A DNA stretch of 64,000 bases from UBA946 sp031550725 (GTDB taxonomy: Bacteria > Bacillota > Clostridia > Oscillospirales > Ruminococcaceae): assembly GCA_031550725.1 (NCBI GenBank), contig JAVBOH010000020.1, positions 1 to 64,000 on the forward strand. The letters are read 5' to 3'. A model generated the notes under the pieces. That model ran no database searches, had not been told where the DNA came from, and saw only the letters and a list, made by a program, of their open reading frames with translations. Made by a program: the position numbers and the translations under genes. Shown here piece by piece: positions 27,398 to 36,404 of the stretch (its first letter is position 1; each line of letters opens with the position of its first letter).

Positions 27398-30300
27398 TTA
27401 TGCACCCTCTATTTCTGAATATTCAAGGAGGTCACTTTCAAAATTCTTTGGTAGGTAAGCATAATTTGCTTCAAGCGATTTATCCAATATGATTGAATAA
27501 ACATAAACACTTTCTTTGTCCTTAACAGAAATCTTCAATTCTTCGTTGTCATCATTAACCTTATAACGAACTAATTCAGTTCCAAATGGGCTTTGAGCCT
27601 TTAGCGGAACTATGCTGTTTGTAAGTATATTTCCGCTTTTAACTACAATCTCACCATCGATGTCAATATTAAGTTCTTCTGATGAATGTGTTATTGCACT
27701 GATAACAGCATTTCCTATAAGAATTCGACCTCTGCCATCAAAGCTGCCAATACACTTAGCTCTATTACCATCTGCTTTAATATCAAAAGTTCCAGCATTA
27801 AATATCATTTCGACATCACCCTTAACAGAGCCAATGCCAAGACATAATTTTGAGTGGATAACAAAGTCATATTTACCAAAGTTAAACTCAATTTTACTAC
27901 TGCATTTATCAAGGGTACCTATCATACAACAGCAGTCACCTGAGCTTGTTAAGTTAATTGATGCGTTGCTGGTGATACTGGTATCTGCATTTTTCGAACC
28001 AATACCGACAACATTCTGTCCAAGTAAATTTCCGTTAATCTCGGCATCATGCATATGAATAGCAATTTCACCAGTCATAACACCAATACCAATGCAGTTT
28101 GCAGCCTTGACATCAAGATTAATCTTACCTGAAATAAGCTTTATAACAGAATTTGCATTGCCACGGCCACCACCGATAGCTATGCAGTTATCTCCCTTTG
28201 TGATAATATTTACAGTACCAGTACCGTTAAAGACAATCTGCCCAATTTCCTGTTGATAGTTGCCGCCAATTGTGATGCCATTGTTGTTGTCACAATTAAC
28301 AGTCAAATTTCCATCACCGGAAATAACAAATTTAGATGCCGCAGGAACTCTGACACCCTCAAATGAGAAGAAGTTTTCCCCCTCCATAACAGCCATTACA
28401 TTACAATTTCCACCTACCTTAAGGACAGGTGAATCAAGACCATTAATGTTTACATTACTAAAATAAATCGTTGGGTCAGTGTTATCATCACACTTGATAC
28501 GCATATTCACGCACTTGTTTGACTCACCTGAAATGTATACAGTTTTTGTCTTGATACGAATATCTGTATACCCAAAAAGTGCTAGATTAACTATGTCAAC
28601 AGGAGTGTCATTAACAATTTCATATACCTTATTGACATAGCCAATATGCTTAAGATTATAATTAACAATGACATTTCGAACAGCATCAGGAATATCAAGC
28701 AGGAATATAGACATTGCCTTGCTTGTAACAAAGCCCTGAATTAAATCTATACCCAAAGAAATTACAGTTTCAAGCTCCTCGTTTGTTTCGATACCCTCTG
28801 CAAGCGTTTTAATACCATGCTGTGATGCAAAGTTTATCATATTCGATACAAGATGCTGTTTTTGAGTATCGGTATCAATACCCGTTAAAATACTTCTGTC
28901 AATCTTAATAAAGTTAGGGTTTACCTTTAAAAGCATGGACTCGTTTGAATATCCTGTGCCGTAATCATCAAGTGCAACCAACGCATTTCTGTCCTTATAA
29001 CGAACTTTTAGCAGTTCAAGGGTATGGTTAGAAATTTTTGTTGACTCTGTTATCTCAACAACAAGCTTATCAAAAAGCTCACCATAATTAGTATAAAGCG
29101 TTTCAAATTCAATATCGTTAAGCACATTACTTGAGATACTGTTAACAAACATTTTCCTGTCACGGAAAAAGTCCTGATTTTCAGAAAGAATTTTAAGCGA
29201 GTTAAAAAACGTTCTGCTTTCAATTTTATCAAGCATATCCTGACTTTCAGCAATAGTCAGCATTTCAAGTGGATTAAGCTTAATTCCATCAATCATCTGA
29301 GGACGCATCAGTGATTCATAACCATAAATCTCACCTGTTCTTGCATTAACAATTGGCTGGAAATGATAATTAATAAGGTTCTTTTCGATGATTTCATTGA
29401 ATACCTGAATTTTCTTGAACTCGTTTGCGCTCTTTGCATATGAAATTGAATCATAGGCAACAGGCACATTGCTTTTCTTACGCTCTGCATCAAAAGCTGC
29501 AAACTCAACAGCAGCCATCATACTTCCAACAGCAGCCTCATGCTTTTCAAATACGGAATATCCACAGAAAATTCTGATATAGCTGCGGTCATTTTCGGAA
29601 AATTCGGATATCACATTCATAAGACCTGTCAAGATTTTTTCTGCCGTTTTACGGCATCCAACATCATATGTATCTGTAACAGATATGGTAAATTCATTTG
29701 TTGAGGTTCTTCCAGCAAAGGTGTTATGTGGGTTTTCATATTTTTTTAGGAACGATGAAATTTTCTTTATAACCAAGTCAGACGCTGCTGAGCCGGAAAA
29801 TGATGATACCTTTTCAAGCCCAACAATAACAATATGAATTAAACCGATTTGAGATGATGTGCTTTCGTTTGCAAAAGCATCAGCAGTTTGTCTGAGCTTG
29901 TGTGTAAATGCCTCACGGCTTAGAATTCCAGTTGCCGAATCGTAATATCTAAGGCTCTTTATCAGATTTAAGTTAAGCACGTATGAAGATACATCACGAA
30001 TAACTGTTAAGCTAACATCGCCTGTTTCAAAGTTTTTGATTTTTATCCACTTTTCAGGGCAGCAGGACATATAAATGTCTTCTTCACCCTCATATCGACA
30101 AGAAATAATCTCCTCCATAAGCTTGGTATATGTTTCTTCTGTTAAAACATCACTTCCTAAATCTATACCTGTCAAAAGTGATATATCACCAAAAGTATAG
30201 GCAGTTTTTTTATTTGTATCATATTGAATGTATGCTGTTTCCTTGTCATTTTCTCCGATTGCTTTAATAATAGCTTGCTTTTTCTTTACTATTGCTGTGC

Positions 30301-30475
30301 TCATGAAAATGATAGCCAAAAGCACAACACAGCCTGCCATTCCAAGTATTGATGCGATATTAAGCTCCTTAAAAAGAATTGCATTTAAGGCAATTGAAAT
30401 AAGAACCCAAAATACAAATAACATGCAAATCATTATCAGCTGATTCCATTGCTTCTTGTCGTTATTATTAAACAT
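27398..30475 (-). CDS. Membrane protein with degenerate GGDEF, intact EAL and C-terminal beta-solenoid-like domain
   Basis: The 1025-residue protein opens with two membrane helices (about 15-62), then a GGDEF-like domain whose signature is degenerate (TSTNEF near 260), then an EAL domain (about 365-590) with the catalytic set intact: GYESLMRP, FVNSISSNVL, VVEITEST, ALDDYGTGYS, FIKIDRSI, AEGIE and QGFVTSKAM. So it is probably a c-di-GMP phosphodiesterase. Residues about 630-960 form repeated strands with a CIGIG or CIAIGGG motif every 25-30 residues, as in right-handed beta-helices. The placement implies that this solenoid is cytoplasmic, which is unusual. The start follows GGAGCTATTAAT. Confidence 0.85.
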   Translation of the reverse strand: MFNNNDKKQWNQLIMICMLFVFWVLISIALNAILFKELNIASILGMAGCVVLLAIIFMSTAIVKKKQAIIKAIGENDKETAYIQYDTNKKTAYTFGDISLLTGIDLGSDVLTEETYTKLMEEIISCRYEGEEDIYMSCCPEKWIKIKNFETGDVSLTVIRDVSSYVLNLNLIKSLRYYDSATGILSREAFTHKLRQTADAFANESTSSQIGLIHIVIVGLEKVSSFSGSAASDLVIKKISSFLKKYENPHNTFAGRTSTNEFTISVTDTYDVGCRKTAEKILTGLMNVISEFSENDRSYIRIFCGYSVFEKHEAAVGSMMAAVEFAAFDAERKKSNVPVAYDSISYAKSANEFKKIQVFNEIIEKNLINYHFQPIVNARTGEIYGYESLMRPQMIDGIKLNPLEMLTIAESQDMLDKIESRTFFNSLKILSENQDFFRDRKMFVNSISSNVLNDIEFETLYTNYGELFDKLVVEITESTKISNHTLELLKVRYKDRNALVALDDYGTGYSNESMLLKVNPNFIKIDRSILTGIDTDTQKQHLVSNMINFASQHGIKTLAEGIETNEELETVISLGIDLIQGFVTSKAMSIFLLDIPDAVRNVIVNYNLKHIGYVNKVYEIVNDTPVDIVNLALFGYTDIRIKTKTVYISGESNKCVNMRIKCDDNTDPTIYFSNVNINGLDSPVLKVGGNCNVMAVMEGENFFSFEGVRVPAASKFVISGDGNLTVNCDNNNGITIGGNYQQEIGQIVFNGTGTVNIITKGDNCIAIGGGRGNANSVIKLISGKINLDVKAANCIGIGVMTGEIAIHMHDAEINGNLLGQNVVGIGSKNADTSITSNASINLTSSGDCCCMIGTLDKCSSKIEFNFGKYDFVIHSKLCLGIGSVKGDVEMIFNAGTFDIKADGNRAKCIGSFDGRGRILIGNAVISAITHSSEELNIDIDGEIVVKSGNILTNSIVPLKAQSPFGTELVRYKVNDDNEELKISVKDKESVYVYSIILDKSLEANYAYLPKNFESDLLEYSEIEGA

Positions 30476-30773
30476 ATTAATAGCTCCATATCTATAATTT
30501 CAATCTTTAAGTCAAAATTAATTTTTGAACAAAAGACATTAATTTACAATCCTTATTAATTATACCTTATTTCTTGTAAAATTACAACTATTATTTATAA
30601 AAAAGTGCAAAAATTTTTAGTTAAACATTCTAATAGCTATTGTGTTTAACTTGGTAACATGTTATAATTTAATAAAGAATGTACATATGTCAACAATTGT
30701 AAATAATAACCACAAAAATACATAGATTAAAATTGAATTCAGAAAATAATTTTATAGAAGGATAGTCATAAAT

Positions 30774-31901
30774 ATGAAGATTTTGCATACATCCGATTTG
30801 CATTTAGGGATACATTTATATATGCTTAACATGATTTTCGAGCAAAAAAAGCTAATAGGTATTTTGAGCGATGCTATAAAAACCACTAATGCTGATGCTT
30901 TGATAATTGCAGGGGATATTTTCGATTCATCAGTTGCGTCCGCTGAGGCTGTAAATCTATGGAGCGAGCTTGTTACGGTATTGTGCCGTGATATAAAAAT
31001 TCCTGTTGTGGTTTGCGCTGGAAATCATGATAGCTCATCAAGGCTCGCCTCCTGTAATGAACTTCTAAAAGCATCGGGATTATATATTGCAGGGCAAATT
31101 GAATATGACATTATACCTGTTAATATCGGTGATACGGCAATATACTCTGTGCCATTTTTTAATGCTACTGATGTCGCAAGAATTTACAAATGCAATGTAA
31201 AAACTGTCAGCGAGGCAATGAAAGTCATTCTCGATAAAATTCGCTCGGAGATGGATACAAGCAAGAAAAACATTCTAGTTTCACATTGCTTTGTAACAGG
31301 TGCTGAGGTTTCGGAAAGTGATATGGCGGCACGAACTTCCGTATCTGTCGGAGGTATTGATAACATCCCTGCAAGTATTTTTGACGGCTTTGATTATGTG
31401 GCACTAGGTCATATTCACAAGTCGCAGACTATACGTGGTAATATCAGATATTGCGGCACACCGAATGCATATTCATTCAGTGAAGCCATGCAAAAAAAGA
31501 CGCTATCTGTGTTTGACACTGATGATAAAACTATAACGGAACTTCCGATACCTCCTATGTTTAGGCTTCGTACTTTGGCTGATACATACGATAATCTTGA
31601 TGAATATGCAAAGACTGATAATTACCGCAATGACTATATAAAAATTGAGCTTACTGACCGAACTGCTGGCTTACTTGCTCATGCAAAATTCAAGGAGCTA
31701 TATCCTAATATGCTGAATTTTTCAGGAGCTTCCGCTGCTAATATTGGTAATGTAAATATGTCCGCTAAGGAAATTGCTGCTAATGATATGATGTCGCTTT
31801 TCAAGACATATTACTCGGCAAACCATGATGACAATGAGCCTGATGATGAAATTACAGCGTGGGTAAAAGAAGCTTTTGAGGCAATTGAAAGCAATGAATA
31901 A
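30774..31901 (+). CDS. sbcD: Nuclease SbcCD subunit D
   Basis: The 375-residue phosphoesterase is the nuclease subunit of SbcCD (bacterial Mre11), which opens hairpins and trims DNA ends. Metal-binding motifs are all visible: ILHTSDLHLG, IIAGDIFDS, VVCAGNHDSSSR, VSHCF and DYVALGHIHKSQ. It is 35 nt upstream of sbcC, in the usual operon. A GAAGG site precedes the start. The stop codon lies inside a TAAATA motif that begins a MITE-like terminal sequence (31905-31917). Confidence 0.95.
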   Translation: MKILHTSDLHLGIHLYMLNMIFEQKKLIGILSDAIKTTNADALIIAGDIFDSSVASAEAVNLWSELVTVLCRDIKIPVVVCAGNHDSSSRLASCNELLKASGLYIAGQIEYDIIPVNIGDTAIYSVPFFNATDVARIYKCNVKTVSEAMKVILDKIRSEMDTSKKNILVSHCFVTGAEVSESDMAARTSVSVGGIDNIPASIFDGFDYVALGHIHKSQTIRGNIRYCGTPNAYSFSEAMQKKTLSVFDTDDKTITELPIPPMFRLRTLADTYDNLDEYAKTDNYRNDYIKIELTDRTAGLLAHAKFKELYPNMLNFSGASAANIGNVNMSAKEIAANDMMSLFKTYYSANHDDNEPDDEITAWVKEAFEAIESNE

Positions 31902-31936
31902 ATAATGTGTACTGAATAAATTTGAAAGGTTTAAAT

Positions 31937-34900
31937 ATGATACCAATATCGTTAAAATTTAAAGCATTTGAATCATATGCAGAAGAAACATATATCGACT
32001 TCACAGCACTTGACAGTCTGTTTTTGATAACAGGCAATACAGGTGCGGGGAAAACTGCAATTCTTGATGCGATTACATATGCGCTGTATCAGAAAACAAG
32101 CGGCGGAAAGCGTGACCATCTTGTTCGAAGTCAGCTGCCGCAGTGCGAAAATGTTGATACAATTGTTGAGTTTGAATTTGAGGTTAAGAGTAAAAAATAT
32201 AAGTTTTGCAGGACAATAAAAAGGGGTAAGAGTGAAAATAAAACGGCTGAATGCTTTTATTTTGATGATAAGGCGGATGAGTATGTTTTGTTTCCAATCA
32301 AGCATATTTCAACAGAGGTTAACCAAAAGGCAAAGGATATTTTAGGGCTTGATTACGAGCAGTTCAAGCAGGTTATAATTCTGCCGCAGGGACAGTTTGA
32401 AGAACTGCTGACATCAAAAAGTGCTGATAAAGAGGCAATTCTTGAAACACTTTTTGATGCAAAAAGATACTCGGATTTATCTGATATGTTAAAAAAACAA
32501 GCTATGGAGCAGAAAAAACAGCTTGATACAGAAAAATCAAAGCTTGATGCTATGCTAAAAAATGAGGGTTTTGATAACGATGTTTCCATGTTCAAAGAGA
32601 TTGTTATGCTTAAGCGTGAGCTTAAAAATATTAGAAAAAATCTTGATGAAAAGCGAAGGGGATTTGCTGATATTCAAAAGGATTTTAGCGCTGCTTTAAT
32701 GCTTGATAAGGATTTTAAGGAGCATTATGAGGTTACGAAAAAGCTTGCAGGGCTGTTAGAAAAAGAGCATATAATAAAGGAATATTCACTTAAAATCGGT
32801 AAGCATTTAAATGCGTTTAATGCATCTCCATTATACCTTACATACAACAAATCTAATGAAACTCTTGATAAACGTCAGAGGGATTTATCTATATGTCAAA
32901 ATGCACTTGAAACTGCAAAAAATGTGTATAATTCCTGTATTTTAAATGGTGAGGAACTTAAAAAGACGGAAGATGAATACTTATCAAAAAGGGACAAGCT
33001 ATCAAGACTTATGCTTGTTAAGGATAAATATGAGAAGTTTGAGGGTGTACAGAAAAATACTGACAGACTAAAAAATGAGTTCAATAATGCTGATTTTACG
33101 CTTACAGAGCTGCAGAAAAAGCTTAATGTTATTGATAAAATGCTGACTGAAAATTTATCGCAAAGGCAGGATATTCAAACGAATTATATACAGAAGCTGC
33201 CTGTTCTAGAAACGCTTTTGGGTAAGCTTAATCTTGGTAAGAATGCCTATGAAAAGTATACTCGTTATTCCGCTGCTTTGGAGGATATAAAGCTTTTAAT
33301 TGCCGGGTATGACAGTAAAATTCACACTATTGAAATGCAGATAAAATCAGCAAGCCTGCATTATAATGATGTTTTTTCAAAGCATATAAACATGCTTTCA
33401 TCGGAGCTTGTTCATCAGCTAAGGGATGGTTGTGAATGTCCTGTCTGTGGAAGTAAGGAGCATCCAAATCCTGCAAAAATCACTCATGAAAATGTTTCGG
33501 CAGAGGATGTTGCGTCGGCACGAAAAATACTTGATAATTTAAATGATAGCTTGAATAAGCTGCTGAGTGAAAAGAGCAAGCAGTCTGACCGTATTACGAG
33601 TGCTAAGGAAAATATCGAGGAGCAGTATAAAATTTTTGCGGAGTCTGAATATAGTAAAGAAAAGCTTGATAATACCGAAAAAGAAAAAGCTGCTGCCGAT
33701 GAAAAGCTGATACAGCTTGATAAACTTAATTCAGAATATGAAAGCATGAATATGAAAAAGCTTGATTTTACCAAAGAATTATCGTCACTAACAGATAAAA
33801 GAAACAAGCTTAATGATGAATATACATACTCGCAAAATGAATTGAAAAGCATAAAATCACAGCTTATTAATGGTATATCTGCGCTTTCAGATTTTATTGC
33901 TGAAACGGATATTTTAAGCCGTTTCATTATAGCATATGAAGAAAAAAAGGCTGTTCATGAGCATAATATGAGGTCTGCTGAAAACAACAAGCTTAATGCT
34001 CAAACCGCTTTTGATATTGCTGAAAAGGAAAAAATAAATGCTCAAAATGAAGTGACATCCTCATTCGAAAAGCTTTCCGAAAAGCTATCAATACTTGGAA
34101 TTACTGATATAACTGAGTATTTAAACACTCTTTTATCCGATGAGATTTTAAATCAATATACAAGACAGGTTGAGGAGTTCAAAGAAAAGTCACTGTCACT
34201 CAAATCACGCAATGATGAGCTTTGTGAGATGCTGAAAGATAAGGATAAACCGGATATGACAGAACTTGAAAAGGTTAAATCGGAGTGTGAAAATATCCTT
34301 ATGGAAAATGAAAAGCGAAATGCTGTCATTATGGAAAAATGCACTCGGCTTATTAGTATTTACAAAGAACATAAAGTGTCAAAAGAAAAGCATGCGGTTT
34401 TGTTTGAAAAGAATGTCAAGCGTATGGAATTTGCTGAATTTATGTGGGGAAAGCAGGGGATGTCTTTTTCAAGATATGTTCTTGGAGTTCTGTTCGGACT
34501 TGTGGCTGAGGAGGCTAATACTCTTTTGCGTTCTGTTCATAACGGGCAGTTCCGAATTTATGTAGGCTCGAATAAAAATGCTGGCAACAGCAAGCAAGGA
34601 CTTGACCTCATGGTTGAAAATTCACTTTCAGATGTTTCCATGAGCTATGATGTTAAAGGACTTTCCGGAGGTGAAAAATTCCTGATTTCGCTCGCATTAT
34701 CGATGGGTCTTGGTGCTGTCGCTCAAAGCTATTCGGGCGGTATTGACATCGACACGATGTTTATTGATGAGGGGTTTGGCTCGCTCGATCCAACATCACT
34801 TCGTGAGGCCGTTGATGTACTTTGTAAAATTAATCAGGACAGGAAGAAAATCGGTATTATTTCTCATGTTGATGGTCTTGCAGAGGTTATTTCATGCGCT

Positions 34901-34951
34901 GTTAATGTTTCAAAAAGTTCGTCAGGGAGTAAGATTAATATATCAAGATAA
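31937..34951 (+). CDS. sbcC: Nuclease SbcCD subunit C (Rad50-like ATPase)
   Basis: The 1004-residue SMC-type ATPase pairs with SbcD. The Walker A motif is GNTGAGKTAILDAI near residue 35, followed by the Q-loop region IILPQGQFEELL. Long coiled coils flank a zinc hook CPVCGS near residue 500, and the C-terminal half has the signature LSGGEKFLISLALSMG and Walker B MFIDEGFGSLDP. I start at ATG 31937, after GAAAGG; the TTG at 31922 overlaps that site. A strong terminator follows. Confidence 0.95.
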   Translation: MIPISLKFKAFESYAEETYIDFTALDSLFLITGNTGAGKTAILDAITYALYQKTSGGKRDHLVRSQLPQCENVDTIVEFEFEVKSKKYKFCRTIKRGKSENKTAECFYFDDKADEYVLFPIKHISTEVNQKAKDILGLDYEQFKQVIILPQGQFEELLTSKSADKEAILETLFDAKRYSDLSDMLKKQAMEQKKQLDTEKSKLDAMLKNEGFDNDVSMFKEIVMLKRELKNIRKNLDEKRRGFADIQKDFSAALMLDKDFKEHYEVTKKLAGLLEKEHIIKEYSLKIGKHLNAFNASPLYLTYNKSNETLDKRQRDLSICQNALETAKNVYNSCILNGEELKKTEDEYLSKRDKLSRLMLVKDKYEKFEGVQKNTDRLKNEFNNADFTLTELQKKLNVIDKMLTENLSQRQDIQTNYIQKLPVLETLLGKLNLGKNAYEKYTRYSAALEDIKLLIAGYDSKIHTIEMQIKSASLHYNDVFSKHINMLSSELVHQLRDGCECPVCGSKEHPNPAKITHENVSAEDVASARKILDNLNDSLNKLLSEKSKQSDRITSAKENIEEQYKIFAESEYSKEKLDNTEKEKAAADEKLIQLDKLNSEYESMNMKKLDFTKELSSLTDKRNKLNDEYTYSQNELKSIKSQLINGISALSDFIAETDILSRFIIAYEEKKAVHEHNMRSAENNKLNAQTAFDIAEKEKINAQNEVTSSFEKLSEKLSILGITDITEYLNTLLSDEILNQYTRQVEEFKEKSLSLKSRNDELCEMLKDKDKPDMTELEKVKSECENILMENEKRNAVIMEKCTRLISIYKEHKVSKEKHAVLFEKNVKRMEFAEFMWGKQGMSFSRYVLGVLFGLVAEEANTLLRSVHNGQFRIYVGSNKNAGNSKQGLDLMVENSLSDVSMSYDVKGLSGGEKFLISLALSMGLGAVAQSYSGGIDIDTMFIDEGFGSLDPTSLREAVDVLCKINQDRKKIGIISHVDGLAEVISCAVNVSKSSSGSKINISR

Positions 34952-34980
34952 TATTACATAACTACATGTAAATGTAAAAA

Positions 34981-35010
34981 GGGCAATTGCAAATTAAAAT
35001 GCAATTGCCC
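34981..35010. terminator. Bidirectional terminator
   Basis: GGGCAATTGCA (34981-34991) pairs with TGCAATTGCCC (35000-35010), between the convergent sbcC and cyclase genes. Confidence 0.88.
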
Positions 35011-35028
35011 AAAATATTTTTTATAAAA

Positions 35029-35739
35029 TCATATATCATGAAAATAGAAATTAACCGTGTTTCGTCCGCTGTTTTTGGAGCAATATAAAGCTTTATCGGC
35101 AAAATTTATAACTTCCTCAAGAGTAAATTCAGGCGAATATCTCGCAATACCAAAGCTTGCTGTTGTAAAAACGTCCTTACCCTCATAAACAAGCTTTTGC
35201 TCCTCAATACCTATCCTTAATCTGTTTGCCAGTGAAATGACCGTTTTGTCCTCAGCATCGCAAATGAGAAGTATAAACTCCTCACCGCCGTATCGAGCAA
35301 ATAAATCATATGGCCTGATTTCAGCTTTTACCCTGTTGCTGATAAGCTTAAGCACCTGATCACCAACAGCATGACCAAATTTATCATTAATCAGCTTGAA
35401 ATTATCAATATCAAACATTATGATATGACAGTTTCTATTAATTCGGTTGCTGCGTTCAATTTGAGATGCGGCATATTCCATGAAAAAACGCCTGTTTCTG
35501 ATACCTGTTAAAGCATCTGTGCCGACAAGACTTTCGGCCTCATTCTTTAATGCAATCATTTTAAGCTGTTTGATGAATATTAATATAGTTATGATTGCTA
35601 CTAATGATATAAAAATTATCGATGAAATGAGCAGGTCGAGCAGCATAAAGATAATCGCTGAAATGCATAATATCAATATTATGACAAAAGCTGTGACTGC
35701 AAAAACAATATCATTTTTACCTTTTCTGTATTCTTTCAT
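35029..35739 (-). CDS. Small membrane GGDEF diguanylate cyclase
   Basis: The 236-residue protein has two adjacent membrane helices (about 12-55) with almost no external loop, followed by a GGDEF domain (about 75-232) with DALTGIRNRRFF and the intact active site YGGEEFILL near 150. It should synthesise c-di-GMP. The lack of a sensor domain suggests a constitutive activity or a membrane-related signal. The ribosome binding site GGGGG lies rather far (12 nt) from the ATG. Confidence 0.92.
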   Translation of the reverse strand: MKEYRKGKNDIVFAVTAFVIILILCISAIIFMLLDLLISSIIFISLVAIITILIFIKQLKMIALKNEAESLVGTDALTGIRNRRFFMEYAASQIERSNRINRNCHIIMFDIDNFKLINDKFGHAVGDQVLKLISNRVKAEIRPYDLFARYGGEEFILLICDAEDKTVISLANRLRIGIEEQKLVYEGKDVFTTASFGIARYSPEFTLEEVINFADKALYCSKNSGRNTVNFYFHDI

Positions 35740-35769
35740 AATATGCTTATGCCCCCAGTCATAATATAT

Positions 35770-35938
35770 TTAATAATACATACTGAACAATTCTATTTTT
35801 TCGACGTACTACTTGATTGACGTTTACGTGCAACGTTTTTCGAATAAAATGCTCAAAATCCTTGCACTAGAACAATTCCAAAACATCTCCAAAGCAAGCT
35901 TTTACGATATTTTCGAATTATTCAGTAGACATTAAATA
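35770..35938. mobile_element. MITE-like element, copy 3 (157 bp)
   Basis: The element at 35776-35932 starts ATACATACTGAACAATTC and ends GAATTATTCAGTAGACAT. The flanks are TTAATA (35770-35775) and TAAATA (35933-35938), a 5-of-6 match. It shares the internal stretch GTACTACTTGATTGACGT with copy 2. No gene is present. Confidence 0.7.
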
Positions 35939-36028
35939 GTAAATGAAATAAATATATACACTAACATTATAACATATTAACAGCTAAATTAAACAATATT
36001 TCATTTCTATATATTTAAGAAATAGAAA

Positions 36029-36054
36029 ACAGCCGCCTGATTTCAGACGGCTGT
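36029..36054 (-). terminator. Terminator of the small cysteine-rich gene
   Basis: ACAGCCGCCTGA pairs with TCAGACGGCTGT (one mismatch) around a 2-nt loop, with a T-rich tract on the minus strand. Confidence 0.75.
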
Positions 36055-36088
36055 AAATCTTACTTAAAAGATTTAGGTAAGCTCAAAA

Positions 36089-36232
36089 TTAGCAGCAAGG
36101 ATTGCAATTAGTATTGCAAGGGTTTACACACTCGTTATTTCCGCAAATGCCGTTACCACAGAAGATGATCAAGAGAAGAATAATAACGATAATCCAACAG
36201 CAGCTGCCTCCACCAAAATTAAAACCACACAT
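36089..36232 (-). CDS. Cysteine-rich small membrane protein, 47 aa
   Basis: ATG at 36232 follows AAGGAG by 8 nt on the minus strand and opens a 47-codon frame. The product begins MCGFNFGGGSCCW, has one hydrophobic helix (WIIVIILLLIIF) and ends in a polar tail with CGNNECVNPC and NPCC. It has 10 cysteines in all. This resembles short glycine-rich, single-helix sporulation or spore-coat proteins of the YjcZ type and cysteine-rich relatives in Clostridia, but the similarity is only in style. A terminator follows at 36029. Confidence 0.75.
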   Translation of the reverse strand: MCGFNFGGGSCCWIIVIILLLIIFCGNGICGNNECVNPCNTNCNPCC

Positions 36233-36404
36233 AGTAAATTCTCCTTAATGTAATAAAATAAATTTGAATAAGTAAACTTGTAAAACGCCATCCGCCGCAG
36301 TCTGCAGCGGCTTTGTTTTGTCGTTTGACTTTTCATAGTTCATATTATGAAGAATTACAATTTTGGTTACAGTTATATAAAAAAATATTTTGATAAAATA
36401 ACGT

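Noticed and set aside
31899..31920. TAAATA followed by ATGTGTACTGAAT between sbcD and sbcC, like a MITE left end
   Set aside because: No matching right end or second duplication is present; it could be a solo end or chance, so it is not counted as a copy.
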